NCBI GenBank assembly: GCA_035304385.1
Contig: DATGQD010000027.1
Span: 1-64,000, forward strand
Length of the DNA: 64,000 nt
Source of the DNA: ZC4RG29 sp035304385
GTDB lineage: Bacteria > Bacteroidota > Bacteroidia > Cytophagales > Cyclobacteriaceae
Direction of reading: 5' to 3'
A program made the position numbers and the translations under genes. The notes beneath the pieces are model-generated. The model worked only from the letters and a program-made list of their open reading frames with translations. It was not told where the DNA came from and did no database searches. Below, in pieces: positions 7,928-16,738 of this stretch (its first letter is position 1; each line of letters begins with the position of its first letter).

Positions 7928-8407
7928 ATGACATCCACAGCACAAATAAACGACCAGTACCTTTCGCTCGGCGGGGAGGAGGACACCTCACTACATCACG
8001 AGATAAACGATCGTGAATCCGTTGTTACAGACCGGCTATCTCAAAACGCGCTATTCGACAGCGTCTCGGCATTCTACTATAACGACAGGGCAAAGGTAAC
8101 ATTCGACGTGGCCGGGGAATTCGAAACAGACTTTAGCCTGATACGTGGCTTGATTGACTTCAACCGACCCCGTGACCTTAGGTTCAGCTTCGACCGGGAA
8201 TCGAAAACAGTCAGCACCAACATCGCCATGCACCAGCTTGGTCGCCTGGATGAATTCCTATCCTTTATTTACGATGAATTGATAAAGGAAAAGCGCTTCC
8301 GTAAGACGCTGCGTGCCGCAATTGAATTCGAAAAACGATACAATCGGGAACGCGACCGCATTTACGCGGAATTGAAAAGCGCCATCGCTCCTACAAACAT
8401 GCGCTGA
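7928..8407 (+). CDS. Hypothetical protein, 159 residues
   Basis: I do not recognise this family. The product has no signal peptide or membrane segment. Its N-terminal 25 residues are polar and probably flexible; the middle has alternating beta-like stretches (KVTFDVAGEFETDF, RFSFDRESKTVSTNIAMH); the last 50 are helical and highly charged (FLSFIYDELIKEKRFRKTLRAAIEFEKRYN). It is separated from the nirK operon by about 150 bp and from the convergent YCII gene by only 35 bp, so it is likely transcribed alone. Confidence 0.6.
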   Translation: MTSTAQINDQYLSLGGEEDTSLHHEINDRESVVTDRLSQNALFDSVSAFYYNDRAKVTFDVAGEFETDFSLIRGLIDFNRPRDLRFSFDRESKTVSTNIAMHQLGRLDEFLSFIYDELIKEKRFRKTLRAAIEFEKRYNRERDRIYAELKSAIAPTNMR

Positions 8408-8442
8408 CTATCCTTCAGGCACCCATCCTGGTTGCGCACCTC

Positions 8443-8841
8443 CTACCCGCCGCGCCGTTGCTCGCTCGCTTCAATCAGCGCGGTGAGGTCAACCGCCGGA
8501 CGGATCTCCCAGCATCCCCTCTCGCGCAAGTGCCGGAGAGAAGGGTGACCCGATAACAATCGGATGGCGTGATTCAGGTCGGTAGCCTCCAGTACCATTA
8601 TGCCGCCGATCTGTTCTTTGGTTTCCGCAAAAGGTCCGTCTGTCACAGCAACCTTACCATTCTGCCACCGCAAGGTGATAGCATTCTGAGAGGCCTGTAG
8701 CCCTTCACCCCCAACGAAGTGGCCGTTCCGCCTGAGCTCCTCATCGTAAGCGAAGCAATCGTCCATCATGGCCTGTTGCTCCTTCCCGGATGCAGACTCC
8801 CATTCCTTTTCGTTAATGTATCCGAAACAAATGTATTTCAT
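8443..8841 (-). CDS. YCII-related (DGPF domain) protein
   Basis: 132 residues of the DGPF/YciI-like family, with the diagnostic TDGPFAETKEQIGG (DGPF at 68-71) and the opening MKYICFGY. Members have a dimeric ferredoxin-like fold; their reaction is unknown. DGPF proteins are the standard genomic partners of ECF42 sigma factors, and here the gene is the last of three minus-strand genes headed by one (spacing 68 bp to the DHFR-like gene). Confidence 0.88.
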   Translation of the reverse strand: MKYICFGYINEKEWESASGKEQQAMMDDCFAYDEELRRNGHFVGGEGLQASQNAITLRWQNGKVAVTDGPFAETKEQIGGIMVLEATDLNHAIRLLSGHPSLRHLRERGCWEIRPAVDLTALIEASEQRRGG

Positions 8842-8909
8842 GGCTGTGTGCTTTTCTTATGACTGTTCTATCGTCTTTTAAGGTTGTTCGTGATCTATCT
8901 CTTGCGTCA

Positions 8910-9467
8910 CTATTCCTTCGCAAGTTTTAAGACAACGCCACCGGCGGAAAGGGGTTGTGCAGAAACCTGCCTCAAATTCCGTGAAGGCGTTCCCGTCTTG
9001 AATAACGGAGTTCCATTGCCCAGGATAACCGGCGCAATCCCGATGCGATATTCGTCAAAAAGGTCGTCGTTGATAAACGTCCGGGAAAGATCTGCGCTTC
9101 CAAATACATACATGTCCTTTCCATCCTGAGATTTCAGCCTGGCAATCTCTGCCGAAGCGTCGTCACTGACCAGCGTTGTATTATCCCAGTCTACTGTTTT
9201 CAAGGTGGTGGAAAAAACCAGTTTGGGAATGCTGTTCATCATTCGAGCGATCTCATTATTCTCGCTGTCTGCATTTTTCCAATAGGCCGCCATTCCCTCG
9301 TAAGTAACCCTTCCGAAAACCAGGTAGTCGGCCGACCGCAGCTGTTCTATGCTGAGTTTTTCCAACTCTGGTCCCCAAACCTTATCGTGAAAGGACAGAT
9401 CCCATTTCTTTTCACCCTCGAAATAACCATCCAGGGTTATAATGTTCCACATAATTAGCTTTCTCAT
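8910..9467 (-). CDS. Dihydrofolate reductase-like (RibD C-terminal domain) protein
   Basis: 185 residues of the RibD C-terminal/DHFR-like superfamily: MRKLIMWNIITLDGYFEG at the start, the NADPH-site segment YLVFGRVTYEGM, VFGSADLSRTFI, and the closing APVILGNGTPLF. Such stand-alone proteins are presumed NADPH-dependent reductases of unknown substrate; the protein is not RibD itself (no deaminase half) nor folate DHFR. It lies between the ECF42 sigma gene and the DGPF gene on the same strand, probably as one operon. Confidence 0.87.
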   Translation of the reverse strand: MRKLIMWNIITLDGYFEGEKKWDLSFHDKVWGPELEKLSIEQLRSADYLVFGRVTYEGMAAYWKNADSENNEIARMMNSIPKLVFSTTLKTVDWDNTTLVSDDASAEIARLKSQDGKDMYVFGSADLSRTFINDDLFDEYRIGIAPVILGNGTPLFKTGTPSRNLRQVSAQPLSAGGVVLKLAKE

Positions 9468-9545
9468 ATCGTTTTTAGTTACGTGTCGTCCAGTAGTCGA
9501 ACGACGGCAGGCGAAATCGACAATTCACCAAAAAATTTTTTGAAT

Positions 9546-10811
9546 TCAGTCCAGTTCCCGAAGTTTTCGCTCGATAAATCGTCGTTCGGGTTCCTGCCGG
9601 GCCAGCGATAAGGCGTTTTTCCACGATGCACGAGCTTCTTCCGTCCGCCCCGCTTTGCGACACAACTCCGCACGCGCGGAATGAGCAAGATGATAGTCAG
9701 TCAATTGACCGCGCGCGAGAATCGCATCGATCTGCCGCAATCCCGCTTCGGCGCCCTCATGCATCGCCACGGCTACGGCCCTGTTCAACTCTATAACGGG
9801 TGAAGGATTAATTCGCAACAATAAAGTGTAAAGCGCCGCAATCTGTGGCCAGTCGGTGGTATCGAAGTGTTCTGCGCGAGCATGGAGTGCCGCGATTGCA
9901 GCCTGAAGGGCATACGGTCCGGGTTGTTTGGATGAGAATGCCCGATCGACCAACGCCAATCCCTCCTTGATCATGTGGCGGTCCCACTGCGCGCGATCCT
10001 GATCTTCCAGCAGAATCAGGTCTCCGTCCGGTGTGGAGCGGGCGGATCGTCGCGACTCATGCAGCAGCATGAGCGCCAACAATCCCATAACCTCAGGGTC
10101 TGGCAGTAGATCGTGAAGAATTCTGCCCAGCCGAATCGCCTCACTTGACAAATCGGACCGGGTAACTGTGTCACCGGACGAGGCATAATATCCTTCGTTG
10201 AATACCAGGTACACAACCTGCAACACGGTGGCGAGCCGGTCCGGCAGCTCATGGTGTTGCGGAACTTCGAAGGGTATCTTCGTCTCACGGATCTTAGCCT
10301 TGCCGCGAACGATCCGCTGTGCTATCGTGGGTGACGGAACCAGAAACGCGCGGGCGATCTCCTCGGTTGTAAGATTGCAAACTTCGCGCAGCGTCAGGGC
10401 CGTGCGTGTTTCAGGGGACAGTGCCGGATGACAACAGGTGAAGATCAGTCGGAGCACGTCATCCTCAATCTCTTTGTCGACGTGCTTCGAAGGATCGGCA
10501 GCTTCGGTCTCCATATATTGGAGTTGCTCAACCTGCAAGGGGTCAAATTTCGACTGGCGTCGCATTCGATCGATGGCCTTGAACCGTCCGGTGGATATCA
10601 GCCAGGCCCTGGGGTTGGCCGGAACACCTTTATCGCTCCACTGTTCAAGCGCTGCTTTGAAGGCGTCTTGTAGAGCATCCTCGGCCAGGTCAAAGTCGCC
10701 CAGGAGTCGTATCAGCGTGGCAAAAATCGCACGTGCCTCTTTCCGATACATGTCGTCCAGAAGCTCGGAAATATGTTCACCGGAGGTTTCCATGGTTGAC
10801 TGTGGTACCAT
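9546..10811 (-). CDS. ECF42-type RNA polymerase sigma factor with TPR-like C-terminal extension
   Basis: About 415-421 residues, more than twice a simple ECF sigma factor. Numbering from the ATG at 10793: region 2 lies at about 20-80 (RAIFATLIRLLGDFDLAEDA, then RAWLISTGRFKAIDR), region 4 at about 125-170 (TALTLREVCNLTTEEIARAF), followed by a 230-residue helical extension typical of the ECF42 group (YLVFNEGYYASSG, LNRAVAVA). In that group the extension is needed for activity and there is no anti-sigma factor. Starts at 10811 and 10793 are both possible; longer frames would run into the divergent gene at 10987. It probably drives its own operon with the DHFR-like and DGPF genes. Confidence 0.9.
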   Translation of the reverse strand: MVPQSTMETSGEHISELLDDMYRKEARAIFATLIRLLGDFDLAEDALQDAFKAALEQWSDKGVPANPRAWLISTGRFKAIDRMRRQSKFDPLQVEQLQYMETEAADPSKHVDKEIEDDVLRLIFTCCHPALSPETRTALTLREVCNLTTEEIARAFLVPSPTIAQRIVRGKAKIRETKIPFEVPQHHELPDRLATVLQVVYLVFNEGYYASSGDTVTRSDLSSEAIRLGRILHDLLPDPEVMGLLALMLLHESRRSARSTPDGDLILLEDQDRAQWDRHMIKEGLALVDRAFSSKQPGPYALQAAIAALHARAEHFDTTDWPQIAALYTLLLRINPSPVIELNRAVAVAMHEGAEAGLRQIDAILARGQLTDYHLAHSARAELCRKAGRTEEARASWKNALSLARQEPERRFIERKLRELD

Positions 10812-10986
10812 AATACACAAAGCACGTAAAAACCCGAAAGTGAGCGTCGATTTGTCCGGAAATCGAGGTTGGTGTGCGGTGAATAAGTAGGCAACGTAAC
10901 CATTTGCGAATATCAACCGAACATCCCATTTTCCTTTCCGAAATCCTTTCCAATCCCCTACCTTAAATTCCAACAATCCCAATTGT

Positions 10987-11946
10987 ATGCGCCGGAGACA
11001 ATTCATCTTAACCTCCACGATGGCTATGGCCGCCGCCACAGCCGCTCCCATCAACACTATGTTTGCTGGCACCCCTGCAAAGAGAAAGTTTAAGATTGCA
11101 CTAAATCCGGGCATCATTGGCGTCAAGGCAAACTTTGCGGAAACGCTGGACTATGCGATCAAATACGGGTATGAAGCTATTAGTCCGTACACGCAGGAGG
11201 TAATGAACGACTATTCAGACGCACGGCTCAATGAGATCAGAGCTAAGATGAAAGCGCACAATATTAGTTACGATTCAATCAACATACCCGTCGAGTATAG
11301 ACGCGATGAAGCGACCTTCAAAGAAGGCCTGAAGGACTTGCCGAAGTTTTGTGAGACCATGCAGAGGCAGGGTGCCACCCGCATCAACACCTGGATCATT
11401 TCAACCCACAATGAATTAACCTACAATGAAAATATGCGTCAGCATGCCGGCCGGCTCGCTGAATGTGCCAAAATCATGAACGACTACGGCATACGCCTTG
11501 GCCTGGAGTACCTGGGCATGCGCACTTTGGTGATAAGCGGGCGCTATCCGTTCATCAGTTCCATCAAAGAAGGAAAAGAATTGATCGCTGCCATTGGCGC
11601 CAAAAACGTGGGTTTCGTCCTCGATAGCTTCCATTGGTATTGCGCCAACGACACCATCGAAGATATCCGGACCCTCTCTCCCTCCGACATTGTAACGGTA
11701 GACCTCAACGACGCTCGCGCCGGTCTTAAACGTGAAGAACAAGTTGACGGGAAACGCGAACTACCCCTAGCCACGGGCGTGATCAACATGAAAGACTTTT
11801 TGCAAGGCCTTATCGACATCGGCTACGATGGCCCTGTCCGCACAGAACCCTTCAACCAGGCCCTGAACGATCTAGAAAATGACGATGCCCTGAAAACGAA
11901 TATGGACGCGATTAAGAAAGCCCTGAAGCTGGTCGATTTGCAATAG
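10987..11946 (+). CDS. Tat-exported sugar phosphate isomerase/epimerase (TIM barrel)
   Basis: 319 residues starting with a twin-arginine signal (MRRRQFILTSTMAMAAATAA) and then a xylose-isomerase-like TIM barrel. Visible landmarks are EAISPYTQEV near strand 2, RINTWIIST, GLEYLG with a metal-binding Glu, FVLDSFHWYCAND with Asp and His ligands, and DGPVRTEPFN at the end. Related proteins isomerise or epimerise keto sugars, or act as hydroxypyruvate isomerase-like enzymes, with a divalent metal. The Tat signal points to the periplasm, where many Bacteroidota paralogues act on polysaccharide breakdown products. The specific substrate is unknown. Confidence 0.85.
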   Translation: MRRRQFILTSTMAMAAATAAPINTMFAGTPAKRKFKIALNPGIIGVKANFAETLDYAIKYGYEAISPYTQEVMNDYSDARLNEIRAKMKAHNISYDSINIPVEYRRDEATFKEGLKDLPKFCETMQRQGATRINTWIISTHNELTYNENMRQHAGRLAECAKIMNDYGIRLGLEYLGMRTLVISGRYPFISSIKEGKELIAAIGAKNVGFVLDSFHWYCANDTIEDIRTLSPSDIVTVDLNDARAGLKREEQVDGKRELPLATGVINMKDFLQGLIDIGYDGPVRTEPFNQALNDLENDDALKTNMDAIKKALKLVDLQ

Positions 11947-11970
11947 CCGGGCACCGTTTGACGTGCCGCG

Positions 11971-12444
11971 TTACTCCTTCCATTTTGTGGTGAATCCCTC
12001 CCTGAGTGTGCCCTTTTGCTTCAGCTCCTCCGGAAGTTCCACTTCCTCTGTTACTGTAGTGGCGAACCAGGCCATAACCCCACGCATGGGGTGACTGCGA
12101 TCAGCGTTGATGAATGCAGTCTTGTCCGTCAACAATTCTCCGGAACCTTTCAATTGGTCATACAGCTCCCGATCCAGGTACATTTCTATCTGAACGGGTT
12201 TGGTACCGCTCACTTTTCCGGGATTTCTTTTGTCCCAAAAAAGATTGAACATCATTAGATTGTCTACGAAGTCCCAGGTTTCAGTATCTACCTCCACGGT
12301 AAGTTCGACGCTACTTCCGGTGTGGTTGAATTCCAGAAGTGTACCACAATAGGATGCGTACTCATTCAGGCTGAAACAGGCAACATCTGATGGATTAGAC
12401 ATACTCGTTAAGATCAGGTGGACAGCAATTGAAAGCGAAATCAT
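11971..12444 (-). CDS. Hypothetical protein, up to 157 residues
   Basis: I do not recognise the family. The frame allows an ATG at 12444 or, more likely, at 12402 (MSNPSDVACF), since the extra residues look like a chance hydrophobic start. The body has beta-rich stretches (LLEFNHTGSSVELTVEVD) and an acidic C-terminal half. There is no clear signal peptide from the 12402 start. It is convergent with the isomerase gene, with only 24 bp between stop codons. Confidence 0.55.
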   Translation of the reverse strand: MISLSIAVHLILTSMSNPSDVACFSLNEYASYCGTLLEFNHTGSSVELTVEVDTETWDFVDNLMMFNLFWDKRNPGKVSGTKPVQIEMYLDRELYDQLKGSGELLTDKTAFINADRSHPMRGVMAWFATTVTEEVELPEELKQKGTLREGFTTKWKE

Positions 12445-12542
12445 CGCATATTTTGTAGTGTGTCGATGCGTTCTACGCTACAAAATAGCAGATCGCGATT
12501 TACTCATGTCGGCGCTGTACTTTTTTCGACAGAAAAGCAATT

Positions 12543-13427
12543 TTATTGCTGTCCCCCCTTCCAGGCATACGATATCCAATCGACCTCTACGTCGTATGGC
12601 TTCAGCGGTTTCTCAAGAGAATGGGGATTCGTAACGACCGACCAGTTATCCGTGTGCCAGAAGTTGAGCCGATACTTAGATGCATGCTGCGGTATGCCTC
12701 TTTGTGAACCGCGATAATCCCACAACACTACGGTATCTGCGGTTACAGGATGCAACATCCACCACTTGATCCGATCGGGATGCCAGTCGAAGCCATAAGT
12801 GTGGAACTGCGCTGATGCGTCGTAGCCTTCAATGGGCTTGATGGTATCCGGTTGGTTTTGTAGTCCGCTCAAAGGTTCACGTACGCCCTCGTGTCCAAGA
12901 CGGTAAGTCGTCTCATAGATCGTACCGGTCGCGAGATTTATCGTACGCCCAATGCGTTCCAATGCACCGCGAGGTCCTGTCCAGGTACCCACGTAAATCA
13001 CCGACGGATCGGCAATAAGCCATTCAAAGTCGATTTCGCTCAGTCCGAAAACACTGTCCATGTGATAGGTGAAGTAGCCCACCACCGCGCCGACGTTGGG
13101 TTGCTCCTCGCGGACGTCGGGTACTTTTAATCGCGCAGCATAAGTCCCGAAGTGTGTGAACTCATTCGAAATAATTTCCGGTCCCCTGCCCGCACCCGGC
13201 GGATCATCAGGATCTATCCTGAAGGACAGGACACGCGTGCCCGGCTCAATTGACGATTCCACACCGAACGCCCTTGTAAATTCTGCCTGATTCCCGCCGG
13301 ACGCGTAGCTGAAGTGCGCCGAAGCGGTACCGTCAAAATCTTCGCGGAACGACTTGTACGGAGGGTCCGGCCTTGCGACAAACAGACCCAGGCAGACGAG
13401 TAGTCCCGCAATCAAAAGTGATTTCAT
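12543..13427 (-). CDS. Secreted glycoside hydrolase family 16 protein
   Basis: 294 residues with an N-terminal signal or anchor (MKSLLIAGLLVCLGLFVA). The GH16 catalytic signature ExDxE is present as EIDFE at residues 131-135 (nucleophile Glu131, acid/base Glu135). Other jelly-roll features are FGTYAARLKVP before it and the late FHTYGFDWHPDRIKWW. GH16 enzymes cleave beta-1,3 or beta-1,4 glucans and galactans such as laminarin, lichenan or agar; the exact substrate cannot be read from the sequence. It is divergent from the esterase/SMP-30 gene, sharing a 190-bp intergenic region. Confidence 0.87.
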   Translation of the reverse strand: MKSLLIAGLLVCLGLFVARPDPPYKSFREDFDGTASAHFSYASGGNQAEFTRAFGVESSIEPGTRVLSFRIDPDDPPGAGRGPEIISNEFTHFGTYAARLKVPDVREEQPNVGAVVGYFTYHMDSVFGLSEIDFEWLIADPSVIYVGTWTGPRGALERIGRTINLATGTIYETTYRLGHEGVREPLSGLQNQPDTIKPIEGYDASAQFHTYGFDWHPDRIKWWMLHPVTADTVVLWDYRGSQRGIPQHASKYRLNFWHTDNWSVVTNPHSLEKPLKPYDVEVDWISYAWKGGQQ

Positions 13428-13615
13428 CGTTTCAGGAAGTATTATCGTGAGGGCAATTCAATGTATGAGATTTACCCGAAAGATGCGAGCGGTTTATCGT
13501 CCGACGGCAATCGTAGTGATAAATCCGTGTATTATGCACAGCTGCCTTAGTGTTGTCTTAAAACGACTTTTCAGTAGATTGCGTGCATTAATCCTAAGTC
13601 TGCAACCCCCACACC

Positions 13616-15388
13616 ATGACACGAAAGTTGCTTCTGTTACTCGTCCTGTGTTATACACAAATTTCTGCACAGACTAATCAAGAAACCTATCCCGTTGATC
13701 CGGCCTCAAGACCACAAGCCGGGGTCCCCAAAGGAGAGATACTGAAATTCACATTCGACAATTCAAAAATTTTCCCCGGTACTACACGCGAGATCAGCAT
13801 CTACATACCGGCGCAATACAAAGGCGATAAGCCCGCTTGCGTGTATGTCAATCAAGACGGTATCCAGTGGAATGCACCTACAGTTTTCGACAATCTCATC
13901 GCCGGCAGTGAAATGCCGGTGACGATCGGCATCTTCATCACACCCGGAAAGGTTTTGGCACGCGACGGCGACGCCGCGCTTGACCGCTTCAACAGAAGTT
14001 TCGAGTACGACGGGCTCGGTGACCGATATGCGCGATTCTTACTGGACGAAGTGTTTCCCTTTGTAGAACAGCAAAAGGCATCGGATGGCCGACCAATCCG
14101 CCTTTCGACTAATGGAAATGACCGTGCCATCGGCGGATCAAGCAGTGGTGCGGTGTGTGCCTTTACAGCGGCCTGGGAACATCCCGAGGCATTTTCCAGG
14201 GTCTTCAGCGCCATCGGAACGTATACCGGCCTTCGCGGCGCGGATCGTTATGATATTCTGATCAGAAAGTATGAGCCGAAACCTATCCGAATATTCATGC
14301 AAGGAGGATCAAATGATCTTAACATCTATGCGGGCGACTGGTGGAAGGCGAACGAGTCGATGGAACGTGCGCTGACTTTTGCCGGCTATGATGTAAACCA
14401 TGTTTGGGGTACGGGGGGACACAATGGCACACACGGGACGGCCGTGTTCCCCGAGGCTATGCGGTGGCTGTGGCGCGACTATCCCAAACCGATCGTAGCG
14501 GGCAAAAGCAAAAACGCGTTCCTCACGGACATTCTTATCGATAACGAGGAATGGGAGTTGGTGGGCGAAGGCTACGGTTTTACCGAAGGCATTGCCGTTA
14601 ATGCCAACGGAGAAGTGTTTTTCCATGACATCCCCAATGCAAAAACCTACAAGATAGGACTCGATGGGAAGGTAGAACTATACATCGCCGACTCCAGGAA
14701 AGCCAGTGGCACCGCTTTTACTACCGATGGGGATATGCTCACGATTACCGGCGGGTGGTCGCAGCCACCGACAAAAGAAGTTCATCGATACAAATCTCCG
14801 GACGCATACACCGTCGTAGCAGCTGAAACGCCCGGCAATGATATTACCGTAGCCTTCAATGGCCACATTTACGTCACGTCTCCGGATGGAAGAGAACGGC
14901 CAAGCAAGTTGTATCTAATAAAGCCCGACGGTGAGCGGACGGTTGTTGATGAAGGACTCAGGTTTGCCAACGGCCTGTGCCTGTCGCCCGACCAAACCCA
15001 GCTATACGTTACCGAATCTACCAGCCATTGGGTGTGGGTCTACCAGGTTCAACCTGACGGTTCGCTGGCACACAAACAAAAGTACGGATGGCTTCACGTT
15101 CGCGACGTGGACGAAAATGCCTGGAGTGACGGTTTGAAATGCGACCGGGATGGACGGATCTATGTTACCTCCCTTAGCGGCATTCAGGTTCTGGATCAGC
15201 TCGGAAGAGTCAACGCCATTATCCCCGTTCCGAGAACCAAGGGCCAGGTGTCGAATCTCTGCTTTGGCGGACCGGAGTTCGATGTGCTGTACATCACCTG
15301 CCACGACCAAGTCTTTCGCAGAAAAGTAAAAGTAAAAGGCGCCAATAATTTTGAAAAACCCATCAAGCCGGGTACTCCCAGGCTTTAG
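13616..15388 (+). CDS. Exported esterase (enterochelin/feruloyl esterase-like) fused to SMP-30/gluconolactonase
   Basis: A 590-residue protein with a signal peptide (LLLLLVLCYTQISAQ). Residues about 40-300 form an esterase D-like alpha/beta-hydrolase: nucleophile elbow GGSSSG at 173-178 (Ser176), and a likely catalytic His in GGHNGTHG. Residues about 310-585 form a six-bladed SMP-30/gluconolactonase propeller (ELVGEGYGFTEGIAVNANGE, FANGLCLSPDQTQLYVTES, WSDGLKCDRDGRIYV). The two hydrolase domains could release and then open a lactone or ester from plant or algal carbohydrate; that is inference. Next to a GH16 gene and a periplasmic isomerase, it fits a carbohydrate-processing neighbourhood. 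Confidence 0.85.
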   Translation: MTRKLLLLLVLCYTQISAQTNQETYPVDPASRPQAGVPKGEILKFTFDNSKIFPGTTREISIYIPAQYKGDKPACVYVNQDGIQWNAPTVFDNLIAGSEMPVTIGIFITPGKVLARDGDAALDRFNRSFEYDGLGDRYARFLLDEVFPFVEQQKASDGRPIRLSTNGNDRAIGGSSSGAVCAFTAAWEHPEAFSRVFSAIGTYTGLRGADRYDILIRKYEPKPIRIFMQGGSNDLNIYAGDWWKANESMERALTFAGYDVNHVWGTGGHNGTHGTAVFPEAMRWLWRDYPKPIVAGKSKNAFLTDILIDNEEWELVGEGYGFTEGIAVNANGEVFFHDIPNAKTYKIGLDGKVELYIADSRKASGTAFTTDGDMLTITGGWSQPPTKEVHRYKSPDAYTVVAAETPGNDITVAFNGHIYVTSPDGRERPSKLYLIKPDGERTVVDEGLRFANGLCLSPDQTQLYVTESTSHWVWVYQVQPDGSLAHKQKYGWLHVRDVDENAWSDGLKCDRDGRIYVTSLSGIQVLDQLGRVNAIIPVPRTKGQVSNLCFGGPEFDVLYITCHDQVFRRKVKVKGANNFEKPIKPGTPRL

Positions 15389-15638
15389 AGGAAAAGAAGC
15401 GAGAATCCGAAACTCTTGCTGTACCTATTGCTGCTGCAGGATTCACGCGTGAAGCCCTTACCCTAAAATCCGACCAGCCAGGGTAAAGAGAATCAACTCC
15501 GCGCGAATCTTGCAGGAGTAGAATTTTTTTCATTCGCACGACTTCGGACGGAAAATATTCCCCAACACGATAAATGATCATGCCCGGATGGCGCCGTGAG
15601 CCCCTGGCGCTGTTTGGCACAAAAATTCTTTTTTGTCA

Positions 15639-15666
15639 GCAGTGTCTTACTTGAATAAAACACTGC
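15639..15666. promoter_or_regulatory. Inverted repeat just before the epimerase start
   Basis: GCAGTGT (15639-15645) and ACACTGC (15660-15666) form a perfect 7-bp inverted repeat with a 14-bp spacer, ending one base before the ATG. It could be an operator or a hairpin at the translation start. Its function is not shown. Confidence 0.35.
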
Positions 15667-15667
15667 T

Positions 15668-16720
15668 ATGGAACACACGCAAGCCAAAAGCAAACCTGTC
15701 ATACTGATCACCGGCGGAAGTGGGCTGATCGGGAAACGATTGATCGAGCGCTTTGCCGACCGTTACCAATGCATTGGCCTGGATAAAGCCGGAAACGAAA
15801 GGCCCAACCCTAAGGCAGAAAATATCAGCTTCGACATTACCGATCGGGCCAGCATCAGGGCCGCGCTCGAGCGGGTGCGACATGCCTATGGCGACCGGAT
15901 TGCTTCAGTAATTCACCTGGCTGCCTACTATGACTTTGCCGGAGAGCCCAGCGATCTGTACGACAAGGTGACGGTGCGCGGTACCGAGAATTTTATTAAA
16001 GCCCTCCAGCCCTTCAACGTCGATCAATTTATATTCTCAAGTACCAACCTGGTGTATAAGCCAAGCGAACCCGGTGAAAAGATCGATGAGGATTGGCCGC
16101 TGGATGCATCCTGGGATTATCCCGAATCGAAGGTCAAAACAGAGAAGATACTTCGCGAGCAGCATGGCGACATCCCGATCGTTATCCTCCGACTGGCGGG
16201 TGTGTACGATGAAGAGGGTCATTCCATTCCTCTGACGCACCAAATCCAACGTATCTATGAGAATAACCTCACAGGGCACTTTTATCCCGGCGACCTATTG
16301 AATGGGAATGCATTTGTTCACCTCGAAGACCTGGATCAGGCGTTCATTCAAACTGTCGAGAAGCGGTACGAGCTACCACACGAACTGACACTGAATATCA
16401 GCGAATCCAAAACGTACAGCTACGAAGAGCTGCAAGACTTTATTGGAGAACGCATCCACCACAAGGAATGGAAGACATTTGAAATTCCTAAACCGCTGGC
16501 AAAGGTCGGCGCCTGGGCACAGGACCTGGTCAGCGATCCGTTCATAAAACCATGGATGATCGACCGCGCCGACGACAATTACGAAATGGATATTACCCGG
16601 GCAAAGGAATATCTGGACTGGGAACCCAAACACGATTTAATGTCGACCCTCCCGGAAATGATTGACAGGCTAAAGGCCGATCCGGACCGGTGGTATAAAG
16701 TCAATGAGTTGGATGCGTAA
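15668..16720 (+). CDS. NAD-dependent epimerase/dehydratase (extended SDR)
   Basis: 350 residues. The Rossmann motif TGGSGLIG is at 15-22, with SVIHLAAY and the active-site segment SSTNLVYKP followed by YPESK (catalytic Tyr and Lys). The C-terminal third carries the substrate-binding part, ending LDWEPKHDLMSTLPEMI. The substrate is probably a nucleotide sugar or a related carbonyl compound, but is not determined. It is followed at 18 bp by a VKOR-like gene and then an overlapping SPW-repeat gene; this trio likely forms one operon. Confidence 0.87.
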   Translation: MEHTQAKSKPVILITGGSGLIGKRLIERFADRYQCIGLDKAGNERPNPKAENISFDITDRASIRAALERVRHAYGDRIASVIHLAAYYDFAGEPSDLYDKVTVRGTENFIKALQPFNVDQFIFSSTNLVYKPSEPGEKIDEDWPLDASWDYPESKVKTEKILREQHGDIPIVILRLAGVYDEEGHSIPLTHQIQRIYENNLTGHFYPGDLLNGNAFVHLEDLDQAFIQTVEKRYELPHELTLNISESKTYSYEELQDFIGERIHHKEWKTFEIPKPLAKVGAWAQDLVSDPFIKPWMIDRADDNYEMDITRAKEYLDWEPKHDLMSTLPEMIDRLKADPDRWYKVNELDA

Positions 16721-16738
16721 TAGTACCCGCGATCGGTT

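Noticed and set aside
10812..11126. N-terminal extension of the ECF sigma frame
   Set aside because: It overlaps the divergent isomerase gene and lacks sigma features; the ATG at 10811 or 10793 is more natural.
15389..15667. Possible small minus-strand genes between the esterase and the epimerase
   Set aside because: They cross the start of the epimerase and show no conserved pattern; only the inverted repeat at 15639 is kept.
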